A stretch of DNA of 64,000 nt from Lentimicrobiaceae bacterium (GTDB taxonomy: Bacteria; Bacteroidota; Bacteroidia; Bacteroidales; JALOCA01). The stretch lies in contig JALOCA010000010.1 of the NCBI GenBank assembly GCA_023227965.1, forward strand, positions 1 through 64,000, in the 5' to 3' direction. This document shows positions 24,526 through 31,581 of this stretch, one piece after another. A program made the translations under genes and the position numbers. Each line of letters starts with the position of its first letter. Position 1 is the stretch's first letter. The notes beneath the pieces are model-generated. The model was not told the origin of the DNA. It made no database searches and saw only the letters and a list, made by a program, of their open reading frames with translations.

Positions 24526-25521
24526 TTACACCAATGCAATATGTAAAGCTTCCGACATACTTTTCAGTTCGCCATACAGTTTGCGGAACTGCTCGTGGCT
24601 GAGCTGTTGCGATGCATCGCTAAGGGCTACTTTGGGGTCGGGATGCACTTCTATCAGCAATCCGCTTACGTTCATGGCAAGGCAGGCTTTGGCAAGATCG
24701 GGAACACCGTAGGCATACCCCATGGCATGCGAGGGGTCTAAAATCACAGGCAGATTTGTATTGTATTTCAGGTAGGCTGCGCCGCACAGGTCGAGGGTAA
24801 AGCGGGTTTTGGTTTCGAAGGTGCGAATGCCTCGTTCGCAAAGCATCACGTTTTCGTTGCCACCGCTTAAGATAAATTCAGCCATCTGGACGAGTTCCTG
24901 TAACGTTGTGCCGAAGCCGCGTTTCAGCAATACCGGTTTACTGCTTTTGCCGCATTTGCGCAAAATTCCGTGGTCGTACATTGATTTGGCACCGATTTGT
25001 ACGATGTCGGCATAGGCTATCACGTCGTCGGCATGGGTTGAGTCTCTTACTTCGGTAATAATGTAGAAGCCGTATTTCTGCCGCATTTTATCAAGCAGTT
25101 TTAATCCTTCTAATCCTAATCCCTGGAATGAATAGGGAGAGGTGCGAGGTTTGTAGGCTCCGGCGCGAAGCACTTTTGTCCCCAGTTCAAGTAAAAGTTC
25201 TGCAGTTTGTTCCATCTGTTTTTCCGACTCCACCGAACAGGGACCCGCCATCATCACACAGGAATCGGGTGCACCGAACGTGATATTGCCAACTTTCACA
25301 ATACGTTTTTCAGCAAGGTATTTTGTTCCGGCAAGTTGAATATCCGTATCGGTAATTACCTGTTTGGTAATATATTTATCAATGCTTCTGTCGGTTTCTT
25401 TTGTTGCCGAAGGTGTTATCAGCACGTACGTTTCGGGTTTTTCGTAGTGTACAGCCTGGTGATGGGTAATAAAATCTTTTAGTAAGCTTTCAGGGATGTT
25501 TTTTGCAACGTGAATGATCAT
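24526..25521 (-). CDS. aroF: 3-deoxy-7-phosphoheptulonate (DAHP) synthase, type I-beta
   Basis: DAHP synthase joins phosphoenolpyruvate and erythrose 4-phosphate in the first step of aromatic amino acid synthesis. The 331-residue enzyme has an N-terminal ferredoxin-like regulatory domain of about 70 residues, as in the Thermotoga enzyme, followed by the TIM barrel. Signature elements are MAGPCSVESEKQ, RAGAYKPRTSPYSFQGLG, KSMYDHGILRKCGKSSKPVL, LKRGFGTTLQE, LCERGIRTFE, DPSHAMGY and LLIEVHPDP. No chorismate mutase domain is attached, unlike the second DAHP synthase at 46195. It begins 2 bases after the end of the RPE-like/CBS gene, so the two are almost surely one operon. The lysine and cysteine of RAGAYKPR and AGPCS, needed for substrate and metal, are present. 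Confidence 0.96.
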   Translation of the reverse strand: MIIHVAKNIPESLLKDFITHHQAVHYEKPETYVLITPSATKETDRSIDKYITKQVITDTDIQLAGTKYLAEKRIVKVGNITFGAPDSCVMMAGPCSVESEKQMEQTAELLLELGTKVLRAGAYKPRTSPYSFQGLGLEGLKLLDKMRQKYGFYIITEVRDSTHADDVIAYADIVQIGAKSMYDHGILRKCGKSSKPVLLKRGFGTTLQELVQMAEFILSGGNENVMLCERGIRTFETKTRFTLDLCGAAYLKYNTNLPVILDPSHAMGYAYGVPDLAKACLAMNVSGLLIEVHPDPKVALSDASQQLSHEQFRKLYGELKSMSEALHIALV

Positions 25522-25523
25522 AT

Positions 25524-26531
25524 TTATAATTCTCCTTTAATTAAGTTGTGGAAAGAAACGGCGCCCATCAGTTGATGGTTATGGTTTATTACCGGCACAA
25601 AATTTACGTTATGCGATTGCCGGCTTACTTTTTCGAGCATATCTTTCACATTTTCGTTGTCATAAATATAAAATGGGTTACGATTGATAAAATCTATCTT
25701 TTTCAGTTCGTTAAAATCGCTGTAATGCCGGATGAGAGCCCTGCGGAGGTCGCCGTCGGTGATTAAGCCTTTCAGTTCGTTATTTCCATTTACGACGAGA
25801 CAAAAGCCCATTTTCACCTCGCTTATGCGTACCAATACCTCAAGTAAGTCCAATTCGCTTTCCTTTACAATGGCTAATTCGTTGGTTTTTTTCATGAATG
25901 AACTTATCTTGTAGTGCATGCTGTCTCTGTCCGACTTCAGTTTCAGCAATGATTTACTCAGGTATTCCGATTTCAGCAGGTAAGAACCCGAAACGGCACA
26001 ATACACTCCGAGGTTTCGCAATATGAATGAAATTTCCTCATTCACACCTCCGTCAACGTGGATTAATTTATCCGGAAATTTATCTTTGAACGCCCTTATT
26101 TTTTCAAAATTTCTTTCGTCGAAGTTGCCACCACTTTTCCCCGGAACAGTAGTCATAAGTAAAATATGTGAAAAAACGTCCTTGTAATGTTCAAAAACAC
26201 TGATAGGAGTTTGTGTCATGATTGCTAAACCCCAGTTTGTATAATGATTATTACCCGGCGTAAACGGACGAAGAAGGTTTTCATATTGTACGGTAACCGA
26301 TTCAACAGAAAGTTCTTTTATCCCTTCGATGTATTTTTCAGGTTCGGGCGAAATGATGTGTAGGTCAATGGGTGTAGCACTTATTTTCCTTATTTTACGG
26401 ATATCGTCAAAAACACTGAGGTCGTCGTTGCTATCAATATGAAAAAAATCAATGTTCAGCTTATCGAGTTTCTTAACCGAATCCACCAGTTTTTCGCGGG
26501 CAACGGAGTATAAAGAAGCAGATATTTTCAT
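25524..26531 (-). CDS. Ribulose-phosphate-3-epimerase-like domain fused to a CBS pair
   Basis: Residues 1-200 form a TIM barrel of the ribulose-phosphate epimerase type. The metal and catalytic residues appear kept: H31 and D33 (FFHIDSND), H58 (IDLHII), and D160 (HVDGGV), with a phosphate-binding TTVPGKSGGNF loop at 127-137 and GSYLLKS near 182. Overall similarity to housekeeping Rpe looks low, since the usual MDGxFVPN loop is missing. Residues about 215-335 form two CBS motifs; GLITDGDLRRAL is the form found in the CBS part of sugar-phosphate isomerases such as KdsD. CBS pairs bind adenine nucleotides and tune enzyme activity. It precedes a DAHP synthase gene by 2 bases, hinting at sugar-phosphate control or supply for the aromatic pathway. 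The precise substrate is unknown. Confidence 0.75.
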   Translation of the reverse strand: MKISASLYSVAREKLVDSVKKLDKLNIDFFHIDSNDDLSVFDDIRKIRKISATPIDLHIISPEPEKYIEGIKELSVESVTVQYENLLRPFTPGNNHYTNWGLAIMTQTPISVFEHYKDVFSHILLMTTVPGKSGGNFDERNFEKIRAFKDKFPDKLIHVDGGVNEEISFILRNLGVYCAVSGSYLLKSEYLSKSLLKLKSDRDSMHYKISSFMKKTNELAIVKESELDLLEVLVRISEVKMGFCLVVNGNNELKGLITDGDLRRALIRHYSDFNELKKIDFINRNPFYIYDNENVKDMLEKVSRQSHNVNFVPVINHNHQLMGAVSFHNLIKGEL

Positions 26532-26698
26532 TTGTTATTAATCGTTAATTTATTGGTTACATAGCTTGTCCCGATAGCCCAGGGGAATATCCATAAAATA
26601 TCATTCTCGGTTGGTATAGGCATAGCCCTTATGGACATTTCATTTATAAAGAATAGATCATCCCGGAAACAGAGCATAGCGGGCATGTAATAAAAGGA
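26532..26698 (-). promoter_or_regulatory. Long structured leader of the aromatic operon
   Basis: The expected message has about 160 leader bases before the RPE-like gene. It contains inverted arms TCCATAA (26590-26596) and TTATGGA (26629-26635) and two copies of GGGCTAT read on the minus strand. It may hold an attenuator or other cis control. No known riboswitch or T-box pattern was recognised. Confidence 0.3.
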
Positions 26699-26706
26699 CA
26701 AAAGTA
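26699..26706 (-). promoter_or_regulatory. -7 element TACTTTTG upstream of the RPE-like/DAHP synthase operon
   Basis: TACTTTTG on the minus strand matches TAnnTTTG in full. A TTG at the right distance upstream was not found. Confidence 0.45.
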
Positions 26707-26824
26707 CGTAAATTGTTTTGTTTGCCGAAAAACCGGATGCAACCAATGGAAAATAACAGGCAAACCACCCCTTGCTTAATGATGTATTTCCGTTTTGGGC
26801 AGCAGGAGTGGTTGTAAAATAAGG

Positions 26825-28036
26825 CTAATTTACAAAGTTACCATTTACAATATCATAAGCATCCTGGGCAATAACCAATTCTTCATTGGTAGGGATAATT
26901 ACAACTTTCACCTTTGCATCGGGTGGAGAAATGAGGGCGTCTTCACCACGCAATTCCTTGTTGATAGATTTGTCAACCTTAATTCCCATAAAATCGAGAC
27001 CATCCAGCACTTCGGCACGGGTAACCCAGTCGTTTTCGCCCACACCTCCGGTAAAAACAACAACATCCACACCCTTCATTGCAGCTGCATAGGCTCCAAT
27101 GTATTTGCGGATGCGATAACGATACATCTTCAGTGCAATTTCAGCCCTTACATTGCCTTCTCCGGCAGCGGCTTCCACGTCGCGCATATCACTCGAAACG
27201 CCTGAAATACCAAGAATCCCGCTATGTTTGTTGATAAGAGTATTCGCGGTGGCAATATCTATCTCTTCTTTATTGATAATATGAAACAGGGCACCTATAT
27301 CGAGATCGCCACTGCGGGTGCCCATTATCAGTCCTTCTATAGGGGTCATCCCCATGGAAGTATCAAACGATTTGCCATTCTGGATGGCAGCAATGGAGGC
27401 ACCATTACCCAAATGGCAGGTGATAATACGTTGTTTGTTTATGTCGAGGTTAAGAAATTCGCAGGCGCGTTTTGAAACGAATTTATGGCTTGAACCATGG
27501 AAGCCGTAGCGGCGGATTTTGTATTTTTCATAGAGTGAATAAGGAATTCCATATAAATACACGAAATCGGGCATGGTTTGATGAAAAGCGGTATCGAAAA
27601 CACCTACCTGGGGAACCTGGGGTAAGAGTTTGGTTATTGCATAAATTCCTTCCAGGTTAGGAGGGTTATGCAAAGGAGCCAAATCAATACATTCTTCCAA
27701 TGCTTCCACAACGGCATTAGTAATATTAACACTGCCGCCAAATTTTTCGCCGGCATGAACCACGCGATGCCCTACGGCATCAATTTCATTCAGGCTTTTT
27801 ATGCATCCGTATTTTTCGCTGGTAAGAATTCCCAGTAAATATTCAATGCCCGTTTGATGGTCGAGAATCTCTCCTTCGAGTTTTACTTCTTTACCATCGT
27901 TTCTGCTATGTTTTATTGATGACCCTTTCAGCCCGACTTTATCAACAAGACCTTTTACAAGCACTTTCCGCGAAGGCATATCGAAAAGCTGGTATTTAAT
28001 GGATGAACTTCCGCAATTTAAAACTATAATTTTCAT
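26825..28036 (-). CDS. ackA: Acetate kinase
   Basis: Acetate kinase makes ATP from acetyl phosphate during fermentation and runs in reverse to activate acetate. The 403-residue product has the ASKHA fold: phosphate-1 motif MKIIVLNCGSSSIKYQLF at the N-terminus, GHRVVHAGEKFGG, VFDTAFHQTMP, the catalytic RRYGFHGSSHKFV, CHLGNGASIAAI, DTSMGMTPIEGLIMGTRSGD, VFTGGVGEND and the closing IPTNEELVIAQDA. Length and every active-site landmark are as expected. It lies 24 bases after hbd in one probable operon. No phosphotransacetylase gene is adjacent, so the partner must be elsewhere. Confidence 0.97.
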   Translation of the reverse strand: MKIIVLNCGSSSIKYQLFDMPSRKVLVKGLVDKVGLKGSSIKHSRNDGKEVKLEGEILDHQTGIEYLLGILTSEKYGCIKSLNEIDAVGHRVVHAGEKFGGSVNITNAVVEALEECIDLAPLHNPPNLEGIYAITKLLPQVPQVGVFDTAFHQTMPDFVYLYGIPYSLYEKYKIRRYGFHGSSHKFVSKRACEFLNLDINKQRIITCHLGNGASIAAIQNGKSFDTSMGMTPIEGLIMGTRSGDLDIGALFHIINKEEIDIATANTLINKHSGILGISGVSSDMRDVEAAAGEGNVRAEIALKMYRYRIRKYIGAYAAAMKGVDVVVFTGGVGENDWVTRAEVLDGLDFMGIKVDKSINKELRGEDALISPPDAKVKVVIIPTNEELVIAQDAYDIVNGNFVN

Positions 28037-28060
28037 TGTTATATATTTTTTGTCAAGGTA

Positions 28061-29023
28061 TTAATTAAATTCTGTGCAAGTAACGGTTTGTCCGATGGCT
28101 TTTCCGCCTTCGTAATTATAAAACCCCTTGCCTACGCGGCGTCCTACCTGGTTGGCACGTACTAAACGTTTGATGATAGGGGAAGCTTTAAACTGTTTTT
28201 CACCGAATTCGGCATAGAGGTTGTCCATCCATTTCAACAGTTTATCCAGCCCGATACGATCTGCCATTTCGAGGGGTCCGAATTGCAGACCAAATCCTAA
28301 TTTCATTGTTTCATCAATGGCTTCCACCGAGCCGACTCCTTCCATCAGGATTTCGCAAGCTTCATTGATAAGTGTAACGATGAGTCTTGTGCTGATATTA
28401 CCGGGAGATTCGTTGATATTGATCACCTTTTTCCCTATCATCCGTGCAAATTTATTTACCATTTCATAGGCTTCATCGCAAGTTTGCACTCCTTTTACCA
28501 CTTCAACAATTTTCACCTTGGAAGCAGGGGCAAGAAAATGCAACCCTACGGCTCTTTCGGGATGTTTGAGTACAGAAGCCAGGTCGGAAATGGTAAGTGT
28601 AGAAGTGTTTGAGGTAATAACGGTATTTTCTTTTACTTCTTCTTCCAGTTTTTGGAAAATCTCTTTCCGGATTTCGATGCTGGTCCCTTTTTTCTTGGAA
28701 TCAATGGTTTCAATTACTATATCGCAGTCTTTCAGGTCGGAGTATGAAGTAGTTCCCTTGATACGGCTGAGGATGAGCTTTTTCTCACTGGCAGTAAGTC
28801 CCCATTTGTTTATCATTTTATCAAGATGGCAAGAGATGCTTTTTAAGGCTTCTTCCACTTTCCCCTGATTGATTTCAAGAAAAATTACGTCTATTCCTGA
28901 CTGGCTTACCACCCGGGTAATTTCTTCCCCCATGGTTCCACATCCTATCACTCCTATTTTTTGAAGTGTCCCCTTATTCTGTATAGATTTGCTCAAGCTG
29001 AAATCCTCTAATACTTCTGGCAT
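28061..29023 (-). CDS. hbd: 3-hydroxyacyl-CoA (3-hydroxybutyryl-CoA) dehydrogenase
   Basis: This NAD(P)-dependent enzyme interconverts acetoacetyl-CoA and 3-hydroxybutyryl-CoA. The 320-residue product has a Rossmann dinucleotide site IGVIGCGTMGEEITRVV starting at residue 23, the NTSTLTISDLA segment, the catalytic HFLAPASKVKIVEV (histidine of the HxxxP motif), and the C-terminal helical domain with DETMKLGFGLQFGPLEMADR and KGFYNY. An extra 20 residues precede the Rossmann fold compared with typical bacterial enzymes. It is 24 bases upstream of ackA, which would link acyl-CoA reduction or oxidation to substrate-level ATP formation. Whether it works in butyrate formation or in beta-oxidation cannot be told here. 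Confidence 0.93.
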   Translation of the reverse strand: MPEVLEDFSLSKSIQNKGTLQKIGVIGCGTMGEEITRVVSQSGIDVIFLEINQGKVEEALKSISCHLDKMINKWGLTASEKKLILSRIKGTTSYSDLKDCDIVIETIDSKKKGTSIEIRKEIFQKLEEEVKENTVITSNTSTLTISDLASVLKHPERAVGLHFLAPASKVKIVEVVKGVQTCDEAYEMVNKFARMIGKKVININESPGNISTRLIVTLINEACEILMEGVGSVEAIDETMKLGFGLQFGPLEMADRIGLDKLLKWMDNLYAEFGEKQFKASPIIKRLVRANQVGRRVGKGFYNYEGGKAIGQTVTCTEFN

Positions 29024-29086
29024 TTTATTTGATATTTAATTGTTTATAAAAGTTTGTTCCGTTTTTTTATTCAATAGCTGAACGTT

Positions 29087-29094
29087 CAAAATTA
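29087..29094 (-). promoter_or_regulatory. -7 element TAATTTTG upstream of hbd-ackA
   Basis: TAATTTTG on the minus strand is a full consensus match and lies 64 bases before the hbd start. The -33 region has no clear TTG. Confidence 0.4.
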
Positions 29095-29168
29095 AAACAT
29101 ATTTCACCACAGCCATTAAAAAAAAAGAAGTTTTTTTCGAAGAATATATTTAGGCGGTATTTTAGTAA

Positions 29169-29176
29169 TAAATTTG
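29169..29176 (+). promoter_or_regulatory. -7 element TAAATTTG upstream of the DUF4271 gene
   Basis: A full TAnnTTTG match 19 bases before the start codon at 29196, so the message would have a very short leader. The start of the hemD-rnpA cluster transcript may lie here. Confidence 0.45.
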
Positions 29177-29195
29177 CAAACTAAATACCCACCGG

Positions 29196-30104
29196 ATGGT
29201 AGCCGACAGTGTCACCTACGTTTATTTTAGCTCGGAAGTCAATGATAGTTCTGTAATACAGCTTGTCCCATTTTCGCCGGACTTGCCCTCTGCATTTTAT
29301 GATTCGATAAAACAGCAAAGCGACAGTGTTTCCGTTAATTTTTCGACCCTCAATACCCATTTGTACGAAACGCCTCCAAAAGATTCTTTAATGCTGACAA
29401 CGTCCCTGCTCTATCCACACTCCCTGCCAGTATTCCGGATAGCGCCGCATTACATCCAAAAAGAAAATACCGATTGGATTTGGGGTATATTCCTGCTTAA
29501 TTTATTGCTCTTTACCTGGGGGCGTTTGTTTTACAGGAAACGGATTGCAATGATCTTTAAGGCTTTTTTTGCCCGCAGACTAATGAACCAGTTGGTTCGC
29601 GAGGGCGATCTGTTTAATGAGCGCATTGCCATTTCTCTCTCCTTGATTTTTATTACGTCAGTGTCTTTATTTATTTATTCTGGTTTTGGTGTTGCGGGCG
29701 TTACGTTTATTCGCTACGAAGGATTGGTGTTATTTGGAGAAATTTTAGCAGGTACTATTGGGTTTTTTGGGTTAAAACTATTATTTATCCGGCTTATAGG
29801 ACATGTTTTTAAAAATTACAACCAGTCGCACGAATATCTCACTACCGAATTTTTGTTTTATTTGGTACTTGGTATGCTGATAACTCCCCTGATGCTGCTA
29901 ATTTGTTATACAAAAACAGTTTATATTTATTATTTTGTAGCATTTTTTGTAGCATTTTGGTTTCTATATAAATTTCTACGCGGATTTTCCATTGGCTTAT
30001 CCCATTCTAAGTTTTCTATTCTTTATTTATTTTTATATCTTTGCACCCTTGAAATTTTGCCTGCGTTAGTTCTGATTAAAATAGCGTTGATTTATTCTAA
30101 TTAG
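29196..30104 (+). CDS. DUF4271 membrane protein
   Basis: DUF4271 is a Bacteroidota-specific integral membrane family of unknown role, regularly found beside hemD. This 302-residue product has a soluble N-terminal part of about 95 residues, then roughly six to seven hydrophobic helices: IWGIFLLNLLLFTWGRLFY, ISLSLIFITSVSLFIYSGF, LFGEILAGTIGFFGLKLLF, FLFYLVLGMLITPLMLLI, YYFVAFFVAFWFLYKF and ILYLFLYLCTLEILPALVLI. The pattern GLSHSKFSILYLFLYLCTLEILP near the C-terminus is typical of the family. It is followed by hemD after about 50 bases, on the same strand. The family is well supported, the function is unknown. Confidence 0.85.
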   Translation: MVADSVTYVYFSSEVNDSSVIQLVPFSPDLPSAFYDSIKQQSDSVSVNFSTLNTHLYETPPKDSLMLTTSLLYPHSLPVFRIAPHYIQKENTDWIWGIFLLNLLLFTWGRLFYRKRIAMIFKAFFARRLMNQLVREGDLFNERIAISLSLIFITSVSLFIYSGFGVAGVTFIRYEGLVLFGEILAGTIGFFGLKLLFIRLIGHVFKNYNQSHEYLTTEFLFYLVLGMLITPLMLLICYTKTVYIYYFVAFFVAFWFLYKFLRGFSIGLSHSKFSILYLFLYLCTLEILPALVLIKIALIYSN

Positions 30105-30156
30105 AATATTACTAAATGATTACAACTAACATTTTTTGTACAACAACAGAAAAAAA

Positions 30157-30912
30157 ATGGCTCAGAAAATAAAAAACATTCTTGTATCGCAACCCCAACC
30201 GGTAGATTTTGAAAAATCGCCCTATGGTGAACTCGCAAAAAAGTACAATCTTGTATTTGAATTCAATAAGTTTTTCAGGATAGAAGGAATTTGCTCAAGT
30301 GATTTCCGGAAAGAAAAAATTTATCTTCTCGAATACACAGCAGTAATTTTCAGCAGTAAAAATGCGGTGGATAACTATTTCAGACTTGCAAAAGAACTAA
30401 GGCTTGAAATTCCAGACGAAATGAAATATTTTTGTTTCAATGAGTCGGTAGCCTATTATCTGCAAAAATATATCCAGTTCCGTAAAAGGAAAATCTTTTT
30501 TGGTAAAGAGGACATTATGTCGTTGCTTGATATTATGAAAAAGCACAAAACCGAAAAATTTCTCTTTCCTTGTGCTGATAATCATAAAGATACACTTCCT
30601 GCTTTGCTTGATGAAGCAAAATTTGATTATTGCAAAGCTGTAATGTACAAAACCGTACCCAATGACTTATCGAATATTGATCTGAAGCAATATGATATGC
30701 TTGTTTTTTTCAGTCCTACCGGAATTCAGTCGTTACGGTTGAATTTTCCCGATTTTGAACAGGGAAACATCATTATTGCCGCCATGGGGTCAACAACTAC
30801 ACAAGCTGTTATTGATGCCAATCTTACACTAAATATCAGTGCGCCCACTAAAACATCTCCGTCCATCACTTCTGCCATTGATGAATATTTACAAAAAATA
30901 AATAAAAAGTAA
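30157..30912 (+). CDS. hemD: Uroporphyrinogen-III synthase
   Basis: HemD closes the linear tetrapyrrole to uroporphyrinogen III, the precursor of heme, siroheme and cobalamin. I place the start at the ATG at 30157 (MAQKIKNILVSQPQP); a frame extension to a TTG at 30136 exists but is unlikely. The 251-residue product shows the two-domain family pattern: KNILVSQPQPVDFEKSPY, VIFSSKNAVDNYF in domain 1, and MLVFFSPTGIQSLRLNFPDF, IIAAMGSTTTQAVIDANL in domain 2, where the S-T-T-T-Q motif is diagnostic. It is the second gene of the DUF4271-hemD-rnpA-yidD cluster typical of the phylum. Confidence 0.9.
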   Translation: MAQKIKNILVSQPQPVDFEKSPYGELAKKYNLVFEFNKFFRIEGICSSDFRKEKIYLLEYTAVIFSSKNAVDNYFRLAKELRLEIPDEMKYFCFNESVAYYLQKYIQFRKRKIFFGKEDIMSLLDIMKKHKTEKFLFPCADNHKDTLPALLDEAKFDYCKAVMYKTVPNDLSNIDLKQYDMLVFFSPTGIQSLRLNFPDFEQGNIIIAAMGSTTTQAVIDANLTLNISAPTKTSPSITSAIDEYLQKINKK

Positions 30913-30967
30913 CTCTGGTATTTACTTTTATTTACCGGATTCTAAAATCCTTACCATTGTTAAGGAC

Positions 30968-31360
30968 ATGAAATGTACATTTACTAAAAAAGAAAAAGTA
31001 TGCAATGAAAAAATTGCAGAAGACCTGTTTACACACGGAGCCACTTTTTCTGTTGCAAATTTCAGGATATTCTGGCAAATGGACACTCTTATTACCACCA
31101 TCCCTGCACAAATTCTTATCAGTATTCCCAAAAAAAGGATGAAACATGCCACTGACCGGAACCATATGAAACGTCTTATTAAAGAAGCTTATAGGAAAAA
31201 TAAACACTCATTTTATCAATTTCTTACAGAAAAAAATAAACAATGTGTTTTTGCACTTGTTTTTACAGGCAGGGAAAACATCAGTTATCCACAGGCAGAA
31301 GATACAATTTTGCTAATTTTACAACGTTTATACAGCGAATATGAAAAACTTGCTGGGTAA
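30968..31360 (+). CDS. rnpA: Ribonuclease P protein component
   Basis: RnpA helps the RNase P RNA remove 5' leaders from tRNA precursors. The 130-residue protein starts MKCTFTKKEKVCNEKIAEDL and contains the RNA-binding arginine-rich motif KKRMKHATDRNHMKRLIKEA, where RNxxKR is the RNR signature. In many Bacteroidota rnpA lies with hemD, as here, away from rpmH. The gene shares 20 bases with yidD, so the two are translated together. The sequence AAGGAC just before the ATG acts as a fair ribosome site. Confidence 0.95.
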   Translation: MKCTFTKKEKVCNEKIAEDLFTHGATFSVANFRIFWQMDTLITTIPAQILISIPKKRMKHATDRNHMKRLIKEAYRKNKHSFYQFLTEKNKQCVFALVFTGRENISYPQAEDTILLILQRLYSEYEKLAG

Positions 31361-31562
31361 CCTGTTTATTTTTATAATCCGGATATATCAAATGGTTATT
31401 TCGCCATACCTTATGCCTTCCTGCCGTTTTACCCCTTCATGTTCGGCATACAGCGCCGAAGCAATAAAAAAGCATGGAGCTTTTAGGGGAGGATGGCTTT
31501 CGCTGAAAAGAATTTTTCGATGCCACCCCTGGGGAGGAAGCGGCTATGATCCTGTACCTTAA
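31341..31562 (+). CDS. yidD: Membrane protein insertion efficiency factor YidD
   Basis: YidD is a small peripheral inner-membrane protein that helps YidC insert membrane proteins. The 73-residue product has the family core complete: RIYQMVISPYLMPSCRFTPS with the conserved CRFxPSCSxY (C-R-F-T-P-S-C-S-A-Y), then EAIKKHGAFRGGWLSLKRI and RCHPWGGSGYDPVP, which closes the protein as in E. coli. It overlaps rnpA by 20 bases. The next gene starts 20 bases after its stop. Confidence 0.96.
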   Translation: MKNLLGNLFIFIIRIYQMVISPYLMPSCRFTPSCSAYSAEAIKKHGAFRGGWLSLKRIFRCHPWGGSGYDPVP

Positions 31563-31581
31563 AATATTGAAATTTATTTGC

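Noticed and set aside
26528..26746. 72-residue minus-strand frame before the RPE-like gene
   Set aside because: It lies in the leader of the operon, contains the -7 element, and shows no domain or neighbour support.
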